Of a stretch of DNA of 64,000 bases, positions 44,421 to 55,432 are shown one piece after another (the first letter of the stretch is position 1; every line of letters begins with the position of its first letter). Where the stretch lies: contig JAUCEF010000014.1 of the NCBI GenBank assembly GCA_033558025.1, positions 1,240,001 through 1,304,000 of the forward strand, read 5' to 3'. The translations under genes were made by a program, and so were the position numbers. The stretch is from Phytophthora sp. 'mugwort'. Lineage: Eukaryota > Oomycota > Peronosporomycetes > Peronosporales > Peronosporaceae. The notes below the pieces were generated by a model. It saw only the letters and a program-made list of their open reading frames with translations. It had not been told where the DNA came from and searched no databases.

Positions 44421-46977
44421 GCTGAGAGACTTGAGTGTGTACAAGTGAGTGAGTGAGTGACTCGTGGACCCAGTGACGTCCACTATGATGAAAACACGCA
44501 TGTGTACGAGCCCGACGGCTCTTTCTCCCGCTTGACAAGTGGGGAGTGACATGTTTACTACAAGGCTGCAATCATGATTGCACCGGCAGAGCGAATGCCT
44601 CCGACTCGACGGCGCATGCGGCGCCTATAAACCCTTTCGAAGTTCCTGCCATCCTGATAGAAGAACGAGTTCGCCGATTCCACGGACTCGGTCAAAGTTT
44701 TGACCCTACAGATAAAGTACGGATGAATAGTAAAGTAAAGCTTGATGATTTTTGCAGCTCTTTATGATACAGTTGGTGTCTTCTTTCGAGTTCCTTTGAC
44801 GAAGATCTGACGAGCACACAACATGCCAAGGCCGTGTCAAGATCATAAGTTTCAGTCATGATCGTCACCTTCGTCCGATTGCAATTGACACGAGTGGATC
44901 TTAGTCTGCCTGTACTAGCGAGAGGCTCATCTCACCTCGACGCCACGATGGGTTTGAGCCGGTCAGGAGCTCCGTTTGGCGCTCTTTGGATGCGTTTACA
45001 GTCCTGGAAAGCAGGTGCTTGGGTAATCGTAGCTCGATTGTTGCTCGTTTTAGCGGCGGGGCGACGCTACGACACTTGCCGTCAGGCAATTAGGCTCGGG
45101 TGTCGTTGGTGCCGCACATCGTGACCGCCTCCAGCCCAAAAGCGCTGCATTGATTGACAAGGACGCTCGCTCCAAATTTGCGAAGCGCACGGTTGGTAAG
45201 TAATGCGGTAGGGGCGAGTTGGAAATTCGTACAGAATGAGTTTCAGCTTTGCAAGGCCGTTAATGGGGAATCAATGTTGAAGCAAATTAGATTATGACCC
45301 TCTTTCGCTGGATCAAAGTCTAAGTGCTAAAATTCTTTTGCTGGACATAAAACGCGGTGCTTTTTTTTGCTTTATGTTCGGTGCACGAAGGTATCTCTAC
45401 ATCTGTAGCATTAAATGCTAAGCGTTAGACTTTCGTTATGGTAATTATCTACCTGATCGACAAATCACCGTTATATATTTTTTAAGCTATTCGCGTCCAA
45501 AATTCTTGCTAAACGCGCTCAACAGATTGACAGGGACGACACTGGCTTTGGGCGCTCCAGAGTTCGAAATCAAGGTACCCATCGCAGCGAAGCCGGACAT
45601 TTTACCAGGAAAAACAGCCTTGATGGCCGATTCGGTCGACCTCCTCGAACTGCCGCACGGATTGGAGCTGCTCAGATCAGATCGTGCCACATAATACCGC
45701 TGGTTTGCTTCATCTGGCGCTTGACAGGGATCGTTGCAAGAAGATTCATCATCCTACCACACGCATCGTACCACATAAAGCAACAGAGACACAACAGGAA
45801 GCTTCGTGAGAAGACCGCATTGAACAACTGCGTGCAACTTCTGTGCGTTCATCTACGTGCTTTGAACAGATATCGGCCCGAATCAGGACCAAGCTGAATC
45901 CCATGCAAACAACTTCGTTATGTTCGTCCGCAAATATTTTTGATAGAGACGATGGCACTAGGTCCTTAGATTAGACTACCACGAACGCCTATCGGGATGT
46001 GGTTAGTTGACCCCGGTAGTCGTACTCGTAATTCGGAAAATTGACTCTACAGTTTCTCTGCTGCCTACTCAGCGAGTCTCTTTTGGTAGGCTAGCTACTC
46101 TTCTAAAAAAGACTCTACTTAGTTACTGAATTTGTCTTCCATGCCGCGAAGAAAATCTATTAAGAATGAGTAACCTCGCCGAAAACATTAAGGATGTTTT
46201 GGGTCACTGGTGGAGATGCGAGTTGCAACTCTCACATATTAATTGCCTTGCTCTCGTGGCGCACACGTTGCCCGATTACTTTTCAGCTGGCAGGAGCTGC
46301 CCATACCACTGACATTTTTCAGGTGTAGTCACTCTTCCAAAATCGGGACTAGCTTGCCCAGTTCTAGCCATTCAGGGTACATAAAGGCCGAATTTTTTCT
46401 TTGCGGACTAAGTTTTAATGATCTATTTCATGTCGAGAATCACAGTCAGTGTGGAATCCACATGCCTCCAACATCTCTCGTGTAGCCTTCGCCACTCGCG
46501 AGTTCTTGATTGGAGTGATTATAGTGAACTTGTAAGTATACAGTAATAAATTATCGGCGAAGTCGGTGGTAGTAAATTCCAATACGGATTTAGTGGCCAT
46601 TCTTTCGAAATCGCAGCTATCATTGTTTGAAGCAACAAATTTGCTTTCACTCTCCCTAAGCTGATCAATAATTACCGGAATTTTTTTGCAACTTTGTATC
46701 GACCGCCGGGGGTTGAGAGGGTCAGTGCAGACAACAAATTTGTTTTCAAAATTGAATCAGCGCCACAACTGGGGAATTTTACGAGTAAGCAAGATAAACA
46801 ATGAGACCCTCTAACCACGGGTTTCAGAAAATGAAACAAGTGGCGAGTCTAAAGCCATGTTATCTTTGCATTGAGTGTTCGATCATTACAATGCAAAGCC
46901 AGGAATGCAAGGATTGGTCCTATACGCAAAAAAGGCGGAGAAAAACAAAGCTAAAAACGAACACGAGGTCTCATCCC
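44421..46977. other. 2.6 kb intergenic, no recognisable gene
   Basis: Begins with a GTGA/GAGT microsatellite at about 44445-44460. A 16 bp palindrome TGCAATCATGATTGCA lies at 44567-44582. Short frames at 44858-45124, 45506-45694 and (minus) 46600-46415 have mild coding character, but no family is recognised. Confidence 0.45.
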
Positions 46978-48855
46978 TCAGTTCGACCGGAGGTTGCGGC
47001 TCTGCGTGGGCAGCGACTCCGAGAAGGTGTCGCCCATGTCATCAGTCGTAGCAGAGACCTCGGTGTCCATCTGCTCCTGGGTAGCACTTTCCTCGGGACT
47101 CGACGTGTCTACCACAGTTTTTTCCGTCTGCGTCTGAGTCTCGACCTCCGGAGCTGCAGTCGTTGGGCACGGGGTTTCCACCATAGCGACCGCCTCCTCA
47201 GTCTGTAAAGGGGTGTACACCTCTGGGGTGGTCGTGGTGGGGCAAGGCGTCTCGGTTGGTGCTTCGGTGAAAGGTGGCAACGGGACATCGGTGACGGGAA
47301 CCTGCGTGGCAGCCTCGGTCGGTGTAGGCGTCATGACGTACGGCGCAGAAGACTCTTGGGTCTGAGTGTATGGAGCCTCTGTCGCCATCGGGGTCGGCAC
47401 GTAAGGAAGTAGTGTAGCCATCTCTGGCACCAATGTGATCACCGGGCAGGGCGTTGCAGTCGTAGCTTCTGGTACGAATGTAAGCGGGATGTCCACTGCA
47501 GTCTCCATGGTGGACGGAGTGTATGGGATGTCCTCTTGGTTCTGGGTTTCTTCTGGGGCAGACGTCTCCGGAACGAGGGTGAAGATCGGGCACGGAGTCG
47601 CGGTCGCACCGGGTGTGGGGGCGGGGGGATTAGGCACCAAAGTGAGCGTCGGGCTTGGAATCGTCTGAGTTGGAGCTGCGGTGGAGTACGGGGTGGACTC
47701 TTGGTCCGGAGTCTCCACTGGAGCTGCCGTCTCCGGAACTAAAGTGAATACCGGGCACGGGGTCGTCTGTGTCGGAGCTGGGGTGTATTCCGTCGATTCC
47801 TGGTTCGGAATAGGAGCATCCGTATCGGGTGCCAAGCTGAGCGCCGGGCACGGGGTCGTTTGCGTCGGAGCTGAGGTGTCAACCACGGGGGCAGCTGTCT
47901 CCGGCTCGAAGGTAAGCGTAACATCCACAGCCGTCTCAATCGCCGGCGGATTGGTGTACGGGATGTACTCTTGTTTCTGGGTAGCTACCGAAGCTGTCGT
48001 CTCTTGTACCAGAGTGATAACTGGACACGGGGTTTCAGTCTCAACCGGTGCTGGGGTAACTGGAGCAGCTGTCTCCGTTTCGGTTTGCTCCGGAACGTAT
48101 GCACCATATTCTTCCTCTTGCGCTGGAGTCGCCGTCGTAGGAGCCTCAGTGTCTGGCACCGTAGGAGCCTGAGTTTCAGTCTCAGGTGGAGGCGTCGGCA
48201 GGACAGGACACGGCGTCCCTGTAGCCGTCGGAGTGGGCACGTACATTTCAGTCTCTTGGTCTTGCGTGTAGGTAGGCGTCGTTGGAGCTTTAGTCACTGG
48301 CTCCGTCGTGGGTGACTTCGTTGCATCCTCGATCTGAGTAGGAACGTAACCTTGCGACTCCTCGACTACAGGAGGCGCTGTAGTTGGGGCTTCAGTCACT
48401 GGTGCCAATGTTTCAGAGTACGGAGCCTCCGTAGGACCCTCTGTATCCGTTGAGGGAGGCACATACACCTGCGATTCCTCCTGTACCGGTGGAGTTGTAG
48501 TTGAAGCCTCCGTCTTGGGGGCAGTCGTTTCAGGACACGGAGTGACGGTCGGCGTAAGTTCCAACTGTTCTTCTTGGATGGGCGGCGTAGTCCTGACAGT
48601 CTCTTCCGGATACGCCGTGTTCTGTTCATACTCGGTGGTCTCTGGTATTACAGGTGCCTCCGTCTCGATAGTCGGGGTGTCCTTCTGATAGACGACCGCC
48701 TCAGCAATTACCGGTGCAGTGGTGTACGTCACAGTGGCCAGCGTCTCAGTAGCAGAGTCAGTATAGTCCGGGAGACTGTAGCCCCCGGCGGTCACCACAG
48801 ACACATGGGAGGCGCATACAGCGATAAACGCAACCAGGTACTTGACGGGGAGCAT
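46978..48855 (-). CDS. Thr/Pro-rich mucin-like secreted protein
   Basis: 625 aa from Met at 48855. This start is chosen because MLPVKYLVAFIAVCASHVSV is a textbook signal peptide (cleavage after VTA-G, about residue 23); the upstream ATG at 48987 would bury it. The mature protein is almost entirely Thr, Pro, Glu, Ala and Val in imperfect repeats of the type TPCPVxTLVPETxAP, with PCP about every 30-60 residues and YTP/YVP blocks between. There are only occasional Cys, all within PCP or similar. The acidic C-terminus ends ESLPTQSRNLRSN with no GPI or TM signal. Such Thr/Pro repeat proteins are heavily O-glycosylated surface or extracellular mucins, and oomycete cyst-germination acidic repeat proteins look similar. 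Likely host or substrate contact or cell-wall role (inference). Confidence 0.85.
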   Translation of the reverse strand: MLPVKYLVAFIAVCASHVSVVTAGGYSLPDYTDSATETLATVTYTTAPVIAEAVVYQKDTPTIETEAPVIPETTEYEQNTAYPEETVRTTPPIQEEQLELTPTVTPCPETTAPKTEASTTTPPVQEESQVYVPPSTDTEGPTEAPYSETLAPVTEAPTTAPPVVEESQGYVPTQIEDATKSPTTEPVTKAPTTPTYTQDQETEMYVPTPTATGTPCPVLPTPPPETETQAPTVPDTEAPTTATPAQEEEYGAYVPEQTETETAAPVTPAPVETETPCPVITLVQETTASVATQKQEYIPYTNPPAIETAVDVTLTFEPETAAPVVDTSAPTQTTPCPALSLAPDTDAPIPNQESTEYTPAPTQTTPCPVFTLVPETAAPVETPDQESTPYSTAAPTQTIPSPTLTLVPNPPAPTPGATATPCPIFTLVPETSAPEETQNQEDIPYTPSTMETAVDIPLTFVPEATTATPCPVITLVPEMATLLPYVPTPMATEAPYTQTQESSAPYVMTPTPTEAATQVPVTDVPLPPFTEAPTETPCPTTTTPEVYTPLQTEEAVAMVETPCPTTAAPEVETQTQTEKTVVDTSSPEESATQEQMDTEVSATTDDMGDTFSESLPTQSRNLRSN

Positions 48856-49887
48856 TTCTTGGGAGTTCAAGCGGATTGGGCGGTCTAGTAGGTCCTTTCG
48901 GGCAAAAGGAGAAATGTGCAGACTGGAGCGAGATCCAGTACGGTCGCACGAAGAACCTTCCTGCATAATGGAAGGAGTTTCGTTCACCCTGGTCGTTGCG
49001 AGTCAGAGAAAACGGCCCGAACGAGCGAGGAAAGGCACAACGACGTGTGCCATTCGACAGGACGCACGAATACGGCGAGCACCTGGCGAAATAAATGTAT
49101 CTAAACCCTGGATTACTCACACTAGAACAAGACTGAGGGTCGCACGACGTTGGGCATCCAGCGCGACCCGAAACGGTGATAGGGTGCTAGATACCAGCCT
49201 CGTAGCGGTGATGAGGAATGGCTGCATAACGGTCTGAAAGGCGCTGCGTCGCTTCAACGCTTCAGTTGATTCAGTTGATTCATTTTAATTGGCTGGGGGG
49301 GGGGGCAGCTTCGTTGTGGCCTCGAGCAGAGAATCGTACTTAATGAACGCGCGCTTCATTCGTCGTCAGACATTAGAACACGTATAGCGACGCCATGTAG
49401 GCGACGAGATAACAGGAGCTCAACCCTTTAGAGCATTTCCAGTCGGGTTTGCTGTGGCTATTTGAACAGGAAAATTACGGACAAATGCTGTTAGAATAGC
49501 GCGAATGGCGTTAGAGCCCCTTAGGTATGACAACACGATAGGCTTAGTCCGCCCTTAACCGCTAAAGCACCCTTTACTAAAACAGCATAACAGCATTAGA
49601 GCGCCCTTAACCTCTACCGTGCACGCGGCCCACCGGTGTAATTTTTGGCCCACCGGTTGGCCCGTACTTACAGAGGGCTATCGCCCGCAATACAAAACAT
49701 CATATCATTTTTTGTGGTGCCCTAGAAAGCTACATGAGTGCGCTCGCATCCGTTATTTTCAGTACCAAAACGAAGTCGAAATGGCGAAGCAACACGCCGC
49801 GGACGATCGCATTGCAGGCAATACCAAAAAGCTGACCGGAAAGCAAGGCGTGGTCATTGTGCGTGTACAAGACAGGCCGTCAACGCT
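48856..49887. other. upstream region and unassigned DNA
   Basis: 48856-49250 is the 5' side of the mucin-like gene. A repeat TCAGTTGATTCAGTTGATTC and an 11-base G run lie at about 49262-49307. A plus frame at 49619-49897 (QHAADDRIAGNTKKLTGKQG) reads up to the retrotransposon target site, and may be a gene fragment cut by the insertion. Confidence 0.4.
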
Positions 49888-49892
49888 CCTAC
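49888..49892. repeat. target site duplication, left (CCTAC)
   Basis: Identical to 59788-59792; flanks the gypsy element. Confidence 0.9.
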
Positions 49893-49926
49893 TGTGACGA
49901 GGCGCACAACACCTTGCGCACTCCCG

Positions 49927-49961
49927 GAGAGTATACAAACTCTCAGTGAACGGCAGTTCAC
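49927..49961. repeat. two tandem hairpins in the left LTR
   Basis: GAGAGT-atacaa-ACTCTC (49927-49944) and GTGAAC-ggca-GTTCAC (49946-49961). Confidence 0.8.
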
Positions 49962-49982
49962 AAGTCCCTGGCCTGTGGGGTA

Positions 49983-51840
49983 CTGAATAACCTTAGTTGT
50001 GGCATACACCTGATCTTTGATCTGCAGTGTAGAGACCAGTTTTTGATATGCCCCGGCTACCGGAATATGCAGGCTCACGTCTGCAAGAAACCAAAGGCAT
50101 CGTGTTGATATGCGAACAAGTGCAAAGCGAACTTTATTGATCTATTACTGTCATGGAGCGAAAGAGCTCGCCAAAGTCCTCTTCAAGGCCGAACTCAGCT
50201 TGGGTATGATCGATCATATTCGAGTGGAGCATAGCGTCGCAAATGGCTTCGTCCGCATGCACCAATGTCACGCTTTCTTCCGGGAAGTCACCAAGTTCAT
50301 CGCGTTCGACTATGCCGCAGTGCAAGAAGCCTGCACGAATAGTTGACAGCGGCACATTATCCCAGGCGGAGTCAATCGAGCCACACAATGAAGCTCAGCT
50401 CGGCGGCTGCAGCTTCAAAGGCTGCCCAGGCACTCGGGCTGCCAATTGGAATGCAAGTCTTCAATCCATGCATCTCGAAGCCTCGTTTTGACGGGGCCGT
50501 TCCACGTGTGGTCCGTTGGCGGTGACACGGAAGTTGCGTTCGGTGGCATCTTCATTAAGGTCACCTTAATAGCTTTTGCATACTCGACGGCTTCGTCAGT
50601 CCATGGCCTGAAAACTCGTCTAATAACAGCAACACAGGTTTATCAGGCTCACAGCGATTGCCGAAATGAAAACGCAGAAATTCCACAGTCAATTCCCCGT
50701 TCTACCAGCCTACATTGCAACAGTACCACAATACGTTAGTTATCTTCAATATCAACTTCATTTTCGTCGACTTGATTTACCTTTTCCATTTCCGTAGACT
50801 TGCATGCCGCCCTCCGTTTGAACTTTGGAAATAGACTTCCAAATTTGAATGCCAAAGCCATGGCGGAGGCGATTGTTTTGCTCTTGACGATCAGTGTCTT
50901 TGGAAGGCCGCACCTTGAAGATGTCGAACGGAGGAAGTTTCAACCCGTCTGAATTACCCAGCAGCATCACCGTAGCCCGCTCTATTGATTTTCCTGCACA
51001 TTCACCCACACAGTCTTACTACCTCTCTTGGCTAGTGTGTGCTTTGGGATATAATCGAAGTTGGCAGCTAGTAAATTCATAGATGCTCACGCGCACTGTT
51101 AGTGATAATAGAATTAATATCAGCGAGAGTTTCCAATTACCGGTTTGGTCTGCGCATTGTAGATCGTTGTGACACCAAGAAACTTGGCCTTATCTTGGAC
51201 TTCCTTGGCAAACCGCTTCGCAGTTTCGGTAAGACGCTTTAAAAAGGTTGATGCCGCCAGCGTCCGCCTTGGCCAACGTCTGGGTCCGCAGCATCATAGG
51301 GGTGACAGGAACACCCTCATCACGTAGATCGTTAACCCAACGCACAAGGTTTTGCTCCAGGTGGGGAGGCAACCCAATGGCTGCACCACGCGGCCGCGCT
51401 TTTTCTTGCTGCCTCGGCCGGGTGCAGCACAGTCAGCCACGATCTTGTCCAGCTTGCGGCGCCACGAGAGAATAGGAGTTCGGCGGCTGTTGTACTTGGC
51501 CGCAGGCAGCGTAGGGTAGAAGGTTGAAATTGTTAGCGCAATGCCGTCGTACTTATCCAATACTGCAGCACTTTCAGCTTATGCCGGGCCGTGTAGGATG
51601 TGACTTTGCCTTTGTTGAGTTGGCGGCTATGGCCACCAGGAAGGCGTGGTCTTCCTTTCGGCAGTCTGCGTGGCTTAGGCGACATTCGTGGTCTTCGAGA
51701 AGTGAAGGGAACAGGCGGAATGTACATGTACGCGATAACAAATGGTGCACGGCTTAGCTTCCCGCGCCTGTCTTGAGTGGCTCAGAGTGGATGTATGCCA
51801 TAACAACAAACAGCTCGCCATAACTAAGGTTTTTATTCGG
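49983..51840 (-). mobile_element. pogo-like transposon nested in the LTR (1.86 kb)
   Basis: Flanked by TA at 49981-49982 and 51841-51842. Ends CTGAATAACCTTAGTTGTGG and, inverted, CCGAATAAAAACCTTAGTTA form imperfect terminal repeats. The right LTR has the uninterrupted site (CTGTGGACTATTACC), so the insertion point is proved from within the window. It contains a broken minus-strand transposase. Confidence 0.9.
50134..51727 (-). pseudogene. pogo-like transposase relic in nested element
   Basis: Minus order: YTARHKLKVLQYW (about 51600, helix-turn-helix), LSWRRKLDKIVADCAAPGRG, HLEQNLVRWVNDLRDEGVPV (about 51365-51305, CENP-B-like DNA-binding part), ERATVMLLGNSDGLKLPPFD and NNRLRHGFGIQIW (about 50980-50830, DDE core), LDEFSGHG-like and PNATSVSPP-like blocks with decayed frames (about 50610-50520), and WDNVPLSTIRAGFLHCGI (about 50365-50310). 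Several frame breaks. Related in plan to the pogo-like element at 26.5 kb, but the ends differ, so it is a separate family. Confidence 0.75.
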
Positions 51841-52092
51841 TATTACCAAAATAGGTAGATTTAAGACTGAAAATATTTATAAGTGACCCCCTTTTAATGC
51901 GTCTACAGTATCTATAAGTACCATAGATGTTATCCTATTGAGTAACTCTGAGGTTTTTGTACCATATTTGTGGTACATATCCATGACGTCATTACCGTTG
52001 ACGTCATAGTGATGTCTGGCTACATCACTTAGTGTACTTGGGTGCACTTGCTCTGAAGAGTGGTTTAGCACTCCTGATGTAACCCCGTTACA

Positions 52093-52103
52093 TCCCCCCA
52101 CTT
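52093..52103 (-). other. polypurine tract
   Basis: On the minus strand AAGTGGGGGGA directly precedes the LTR start TGTAACGGGG. It is the expected second-strand primer site. The same motif abuts the LTR of relic 2 at 36717. Confidence 0.8.
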
Positions 52104-52277
52104 AAGTTCGCTTTACCAATCATCCAGGGCGAGTGAAAGGAAGTCACCGCCTTTCACTCTCCAAGTCGAATTACATCGACTTCGCTGCGATTGGTTTCCG
52201 CAACTGGCTCACTTCCTTTTGAGCCCGAGCACTTCCGCATGTTCTTCTTCTTCTCGGCTTCTACATCAGCCTCAAGC

Positions 52278-54235
52278 ATGACCAAAACTCGGTCTGGCAG
52301 CGGAGCGAATGCGTCTGCCAAGCCTGTTGCTTCCAAGCAGCAGGCTAAGAGCTCTAAGCCGTCTGGGAACGGCTCGACCGCTAAGGTATCTACCAAAAGG
52401 CGGCATCCAAGGTGACCCCCAAGGCACCTGAACCGCCTGAGGAGGATCCTGAGCTCCTCGTGGACTACGAGGAGGACTCGGTTATTTCTCCTATACCCTG
52501 GGGCGATAACGAAATCCTGCCTGTCATGGGGTCTGACGGCGACACTGAGTCAGTCGGACTCGCTTGGGTCCGGTACCCCGCTGTCTAGCCATAACGGCGG
52601 CGAGTACGACGCGCCCAAGACGCCCGAGCGCCAGGGAGCCCAGGTTCACCTCAGGGGACGAAGAGAAACCTCGTTCTCCGGTCAAGAATTTGACGCTTGC
52701 TGAGGCAACTGCCCGCGTCAAGGCTGCAGCAGCCTCGGAAGTCAGCCGTAAGCGATGGGCTCCTTCTGGGCCTCAATCCGTGAAGGGTATGGGACCCTCG
52801 CGCTCCCGAACAAGGGCCTCTTCAGTTTTTATTCCCAGACAAGGAGAAAGAGGACCAAGTCGGCCGAGAGATCTCCAACGATTCGAAGGGCTGCATTCGG
52901 AGTACCAGGCTGCTCGTCATAAGAGAGTGCGGGCCCCGGCGACCCCGTCGCCTGTGAAGTACTCTTCACCTGTTCGTGGGGACCGCCTTACGCTCCGGAG
53001 TACTTCCCCCCTGAGGAGTCCCACGGAGCCGACGCCTACATGGGCCAGCTCCACCCTCTCGCGTACGTCTTGGTGGGGGCTCTTCTGGGGGCGCTTATGA
53101 GCGCCACCTGGTGGCAAAGCATCTCCTGTTCCAGAACGTGAAAATCGCTCGGTGCGTGCTCCTGGCACCGCCCAACATCCTGCTCAAGGAGTTCACGAGC
53201 CGGCGAAAGAAACCAGAGCTCTGGTCGGGAATGCGACCTGTGTGGGGCTATCCAGCCGTGATTTCCCACATTTTTGACTCCTTCCAAGAGGCCGAGCCGT
53301 CTTTTGGAAGTGAGCAGCTACGCGCTGCTCACAGGACAATCGAGGTTTTCCAGCAGGGTCTCACGCTGGAGGCCATCCTTGATCTCCAGGATCTGCGTAT
53401 TGAGATTGCATATGTGATAGGCAAACGGCAGCTCTCTTGAAAACTGCAGAAGCATTCCGCTTCTACCGCTCATGATGATCACGGGCATGGTCTTGACTCT
53501 ACGACCACACCCCGTTCCGGCAAGAAAGCCCGAACTATTAAGCCGCCGCCGCTTCTGTTCCCAGATCGCGACAGCCTTCGGGCAGTCAGCCTGGAGCCGT
53601 TCGTACGGCTCCCAGGAGCACTCAGCCTCCGAGTACCCCCTCCACTTCACGCGGAGCTGGCACTTTGCGTGAACGCGCCGCTCCTGGAGCACACATTCCA
53701 CGTGGTAGTGGGTCTCCCCATTACGGTCGAGGAGAGGCGGTGATGTCTTCGAACGAGTACGAATAAGAGACGCCGCCCCTTCGGTCCGGTTCAGTGTGCC
53801 GCCTTCGGCTCCACCTCGGGTCGTTGAAGACACCGTTCTTCGTCGTCGAGTCCTTGCCCTTGAGATTGCGTTTGGACTTGGTGAGGGCGGGGCTGCTGCC
53901 GCCAGACCGGCAGCGGTGGGGTTCTTGGGCCGATTCATGACGACGTGAATCATCTGGCCGATGACTTCACGGCCCTAGAAGGACGGGTCGACCGTCGAAC
54001 GAATGACCTGGACGAGATTTTCAAACGTCTGGATGCTTTTGGGCATCCATGGACCGAGTCCAACGGAAGTTGTCTCTCGTTTTTTGTTTGTTGGTTCGGG
54101 ACCTCCTGCGGCATGTGCCCCCAGGCGGGAGCGCCTCCTGCTTACTCCCAGCCGTATCACTACGGATCATACTCGGCGTATGCAGCCGGGGTTCCTTCGT
54201 ATGGCGACCCTTCCGCCGTTCCGCAAGGGACTTAA
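52278..54235 (+). pseudogene. antisense ORF of the gypsy element (coiled-coil, Pro/Ser-rich product)
   Basis: Plus-strand reading frame opposite to gag-pol, between the left LTR and integrase. It starts MTKTRSGSGANASAKPVASK, then (after one extra base near 52392) PELLVDYEEDSVISPIPWGD. It is Ser/Pro/Arg-rich in the middle; a helical RRRVLALEIAFGLGEGG segment (about 53843-53893) ends MTT-stop at 53948. It continues in the -1 frame as DDFTALEGRVDRRTNDLDEI and YSQPYHYGSYSAYAAGVPSY to a stop at 54235. The second relic (36.84-38.02 kb) preserves FLVDYEEDSDKSHMSWGDN, RRRVLALEIALGVGDGG and ENRFDRRTTGVDAAFRRLDA at matching positions, with changes mostly in plus-strand third codon positions. The middle overlaps the minus-strand chromodomain. 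Product unknown. Confidence 0.6.
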
Positions 54236-54486
54236 GCTTCTGGCTCTGGGCGCGCTCAGAGAAAAGAGTCGCAGCCTCGCTTTGTAGAGCTGGGGCCTGT
54301 GAGCCCTGCGGATCATGGTATAGCTTCAGACGTCCCACGTCGATAGTCGTGTGGGTCGTCATCGTCTTAGGCAGATCGATGGTGTACGTCGCACCATGCC
54401 TGATCAGGACCACGAAGGGTCCGATGAAGCGGCGCTTCAGGTTGTTGCTCCCTACGGAACTTGGCGTGGCTGTGGTAGGTTCCTAG
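53440..54486 (-). pseudogene. gypsy pol 3' end: GPY/F module, linker and chromodomain
   Basis: The GPY/F module reads RFIGPFVVLIRHGATYTIDL with IDVGRLKLYHDP (about 54440-54320). A long, low-complexity linker follows. The chromodomain reads YHVECVLQERRVHAKCQLRV then KWRGYSEAECSWEPYERLQ (about 53720-53600), and targets integration to methylated chromatin in chromoviruses. Relic 2 keeps the KWKGYSEPESS and LQADCPKAVAIW parts with stops. Confidence 0.75.
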
Positions 54487-54599
54487 CGTTTAGTAGGGCT
54501 AATTCACCCAAATCAAACACGTTTAAGTTTCCTCTTCAATGTTCGTCTGAGTACTCGTTTTGTTTGCTTGTGCCTTTGCCATATCATCACGGACACGGC

Positions 54600-55432
54600 T
54601 GATTGCGTTCAGCTTGTTGTCTATAAAAGACTCTACTTGTTTCCGCAAGGAAAACGGAGTCATGTCCGAGACACGGGAGGAAAACGCTTTCTGAACCTCT
54701 CCCCACTTAGAACTGAAGACGGGGTGCTGCCTCGTAAAGTGAGTGGCACCCGTGGATGGAGTAAGCCATTCAGGTAGAACGGGGTATACCCGGTCGATGT
54801 ATGAACCGCATTGCTGAGTGCAAACTCAACTACTGGCGGACATTCTGACCATTTGCGAGGAGACCCCGCACAGATGCTGCATATAGTGTTCTCAAGCGCT
54901 CGGTTGACACGCTCTGTCTGCCCATACATCTGAGGGTGATCAGCAGTCGATATGTGCAGCCTCGTTCCAAGTAGTTGGAACAGCGTTCGCTAGAACGCAG
55001 CGGTAAACCGCGGGTCATGATCCGAGACAATTGCATCCGGCAGACCATGATGGCGGAAACGCTATCCAGGAACAGCTTCGCAGCCTGTTCCCCGGTCACG
55101 GTCTTTTTGGCCGGAGCAAGATGCACCGTCTCGCCCAGGTAAACAACACCAAGATGCCGGTGTTCCGTGGTCGTCCGCTGGACAGGCAGGCTCTGCAAAG
55201 GAGCCGAGGCGTGTCCCGCATGTTTTACCCGCTGACATTTTTCACATGTCTTCACGTACCGTGTGACCCACTTGTACATATGGGCCCACCAAACGTACTG
55301 AGAGACCGATTGGAAGGTCTTCTCGCGACCCAAGTGACCGCTGGACGGCGCATCGTGCGCCTCCTGTAGGATGTCAAACTTGAGATCCTCGTCGCTTGGA
55401 ACGACTACCAGCGGGGGTTTATGGGGCTTCAC
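54600..55432 (-). pseudogene. gypsy integrase
   Basis: Zinc-binding N-terminal segment: HDAPSSGHLGREKTFQSVSQ with YVKTCEKCQRVKHAGH (HH-CC). The core is damaged: the first Asp region reads GVVYLGETVHLAPAKKTVTG, the second reads IMTRGLPLRSSE in a shifted frame. The end YGQTERVNRALENTICSICA carries the catalytic-Glu region (Q-T-E-R-V-N). Frameshifts near 54970 and 55230. Confidence 0.8.

Larger units (their letters stand above)
49893..52092 (-). repeat. left LTR (element 3' LTR), split by an insertion
   Basis: LTR parts 49893-49982 and 51843-52092 together are about 340 bp. It lacks an 18 bp segment (AGGAAGTGTGACTTCC region) present in the right LTR. Confidence 0.9.

Noticed and set aside
44567..44582. 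16 bp palindrome as an operator
   Set aside because: Single short palindrome downstream of a gene with no second site; too weak to call.
47435..48315. Gly/Ser/Val- and Arg-rich plus-strand ORFs
   Set aside because: Shadows of the Thr/Pro repeats of the mucin-like gene on the other strand.
48856..48987. Upstream ATG of the mucin-like gene
   Set aside because: It would place 44 charged residues before an otherwise perfect signal peptide.
53900..53950. Canonical retroviral slippery heptamer at the frame switch
   Set aside because: Neither copy shows an X-XXY-YYZ sequence in the zero frame.
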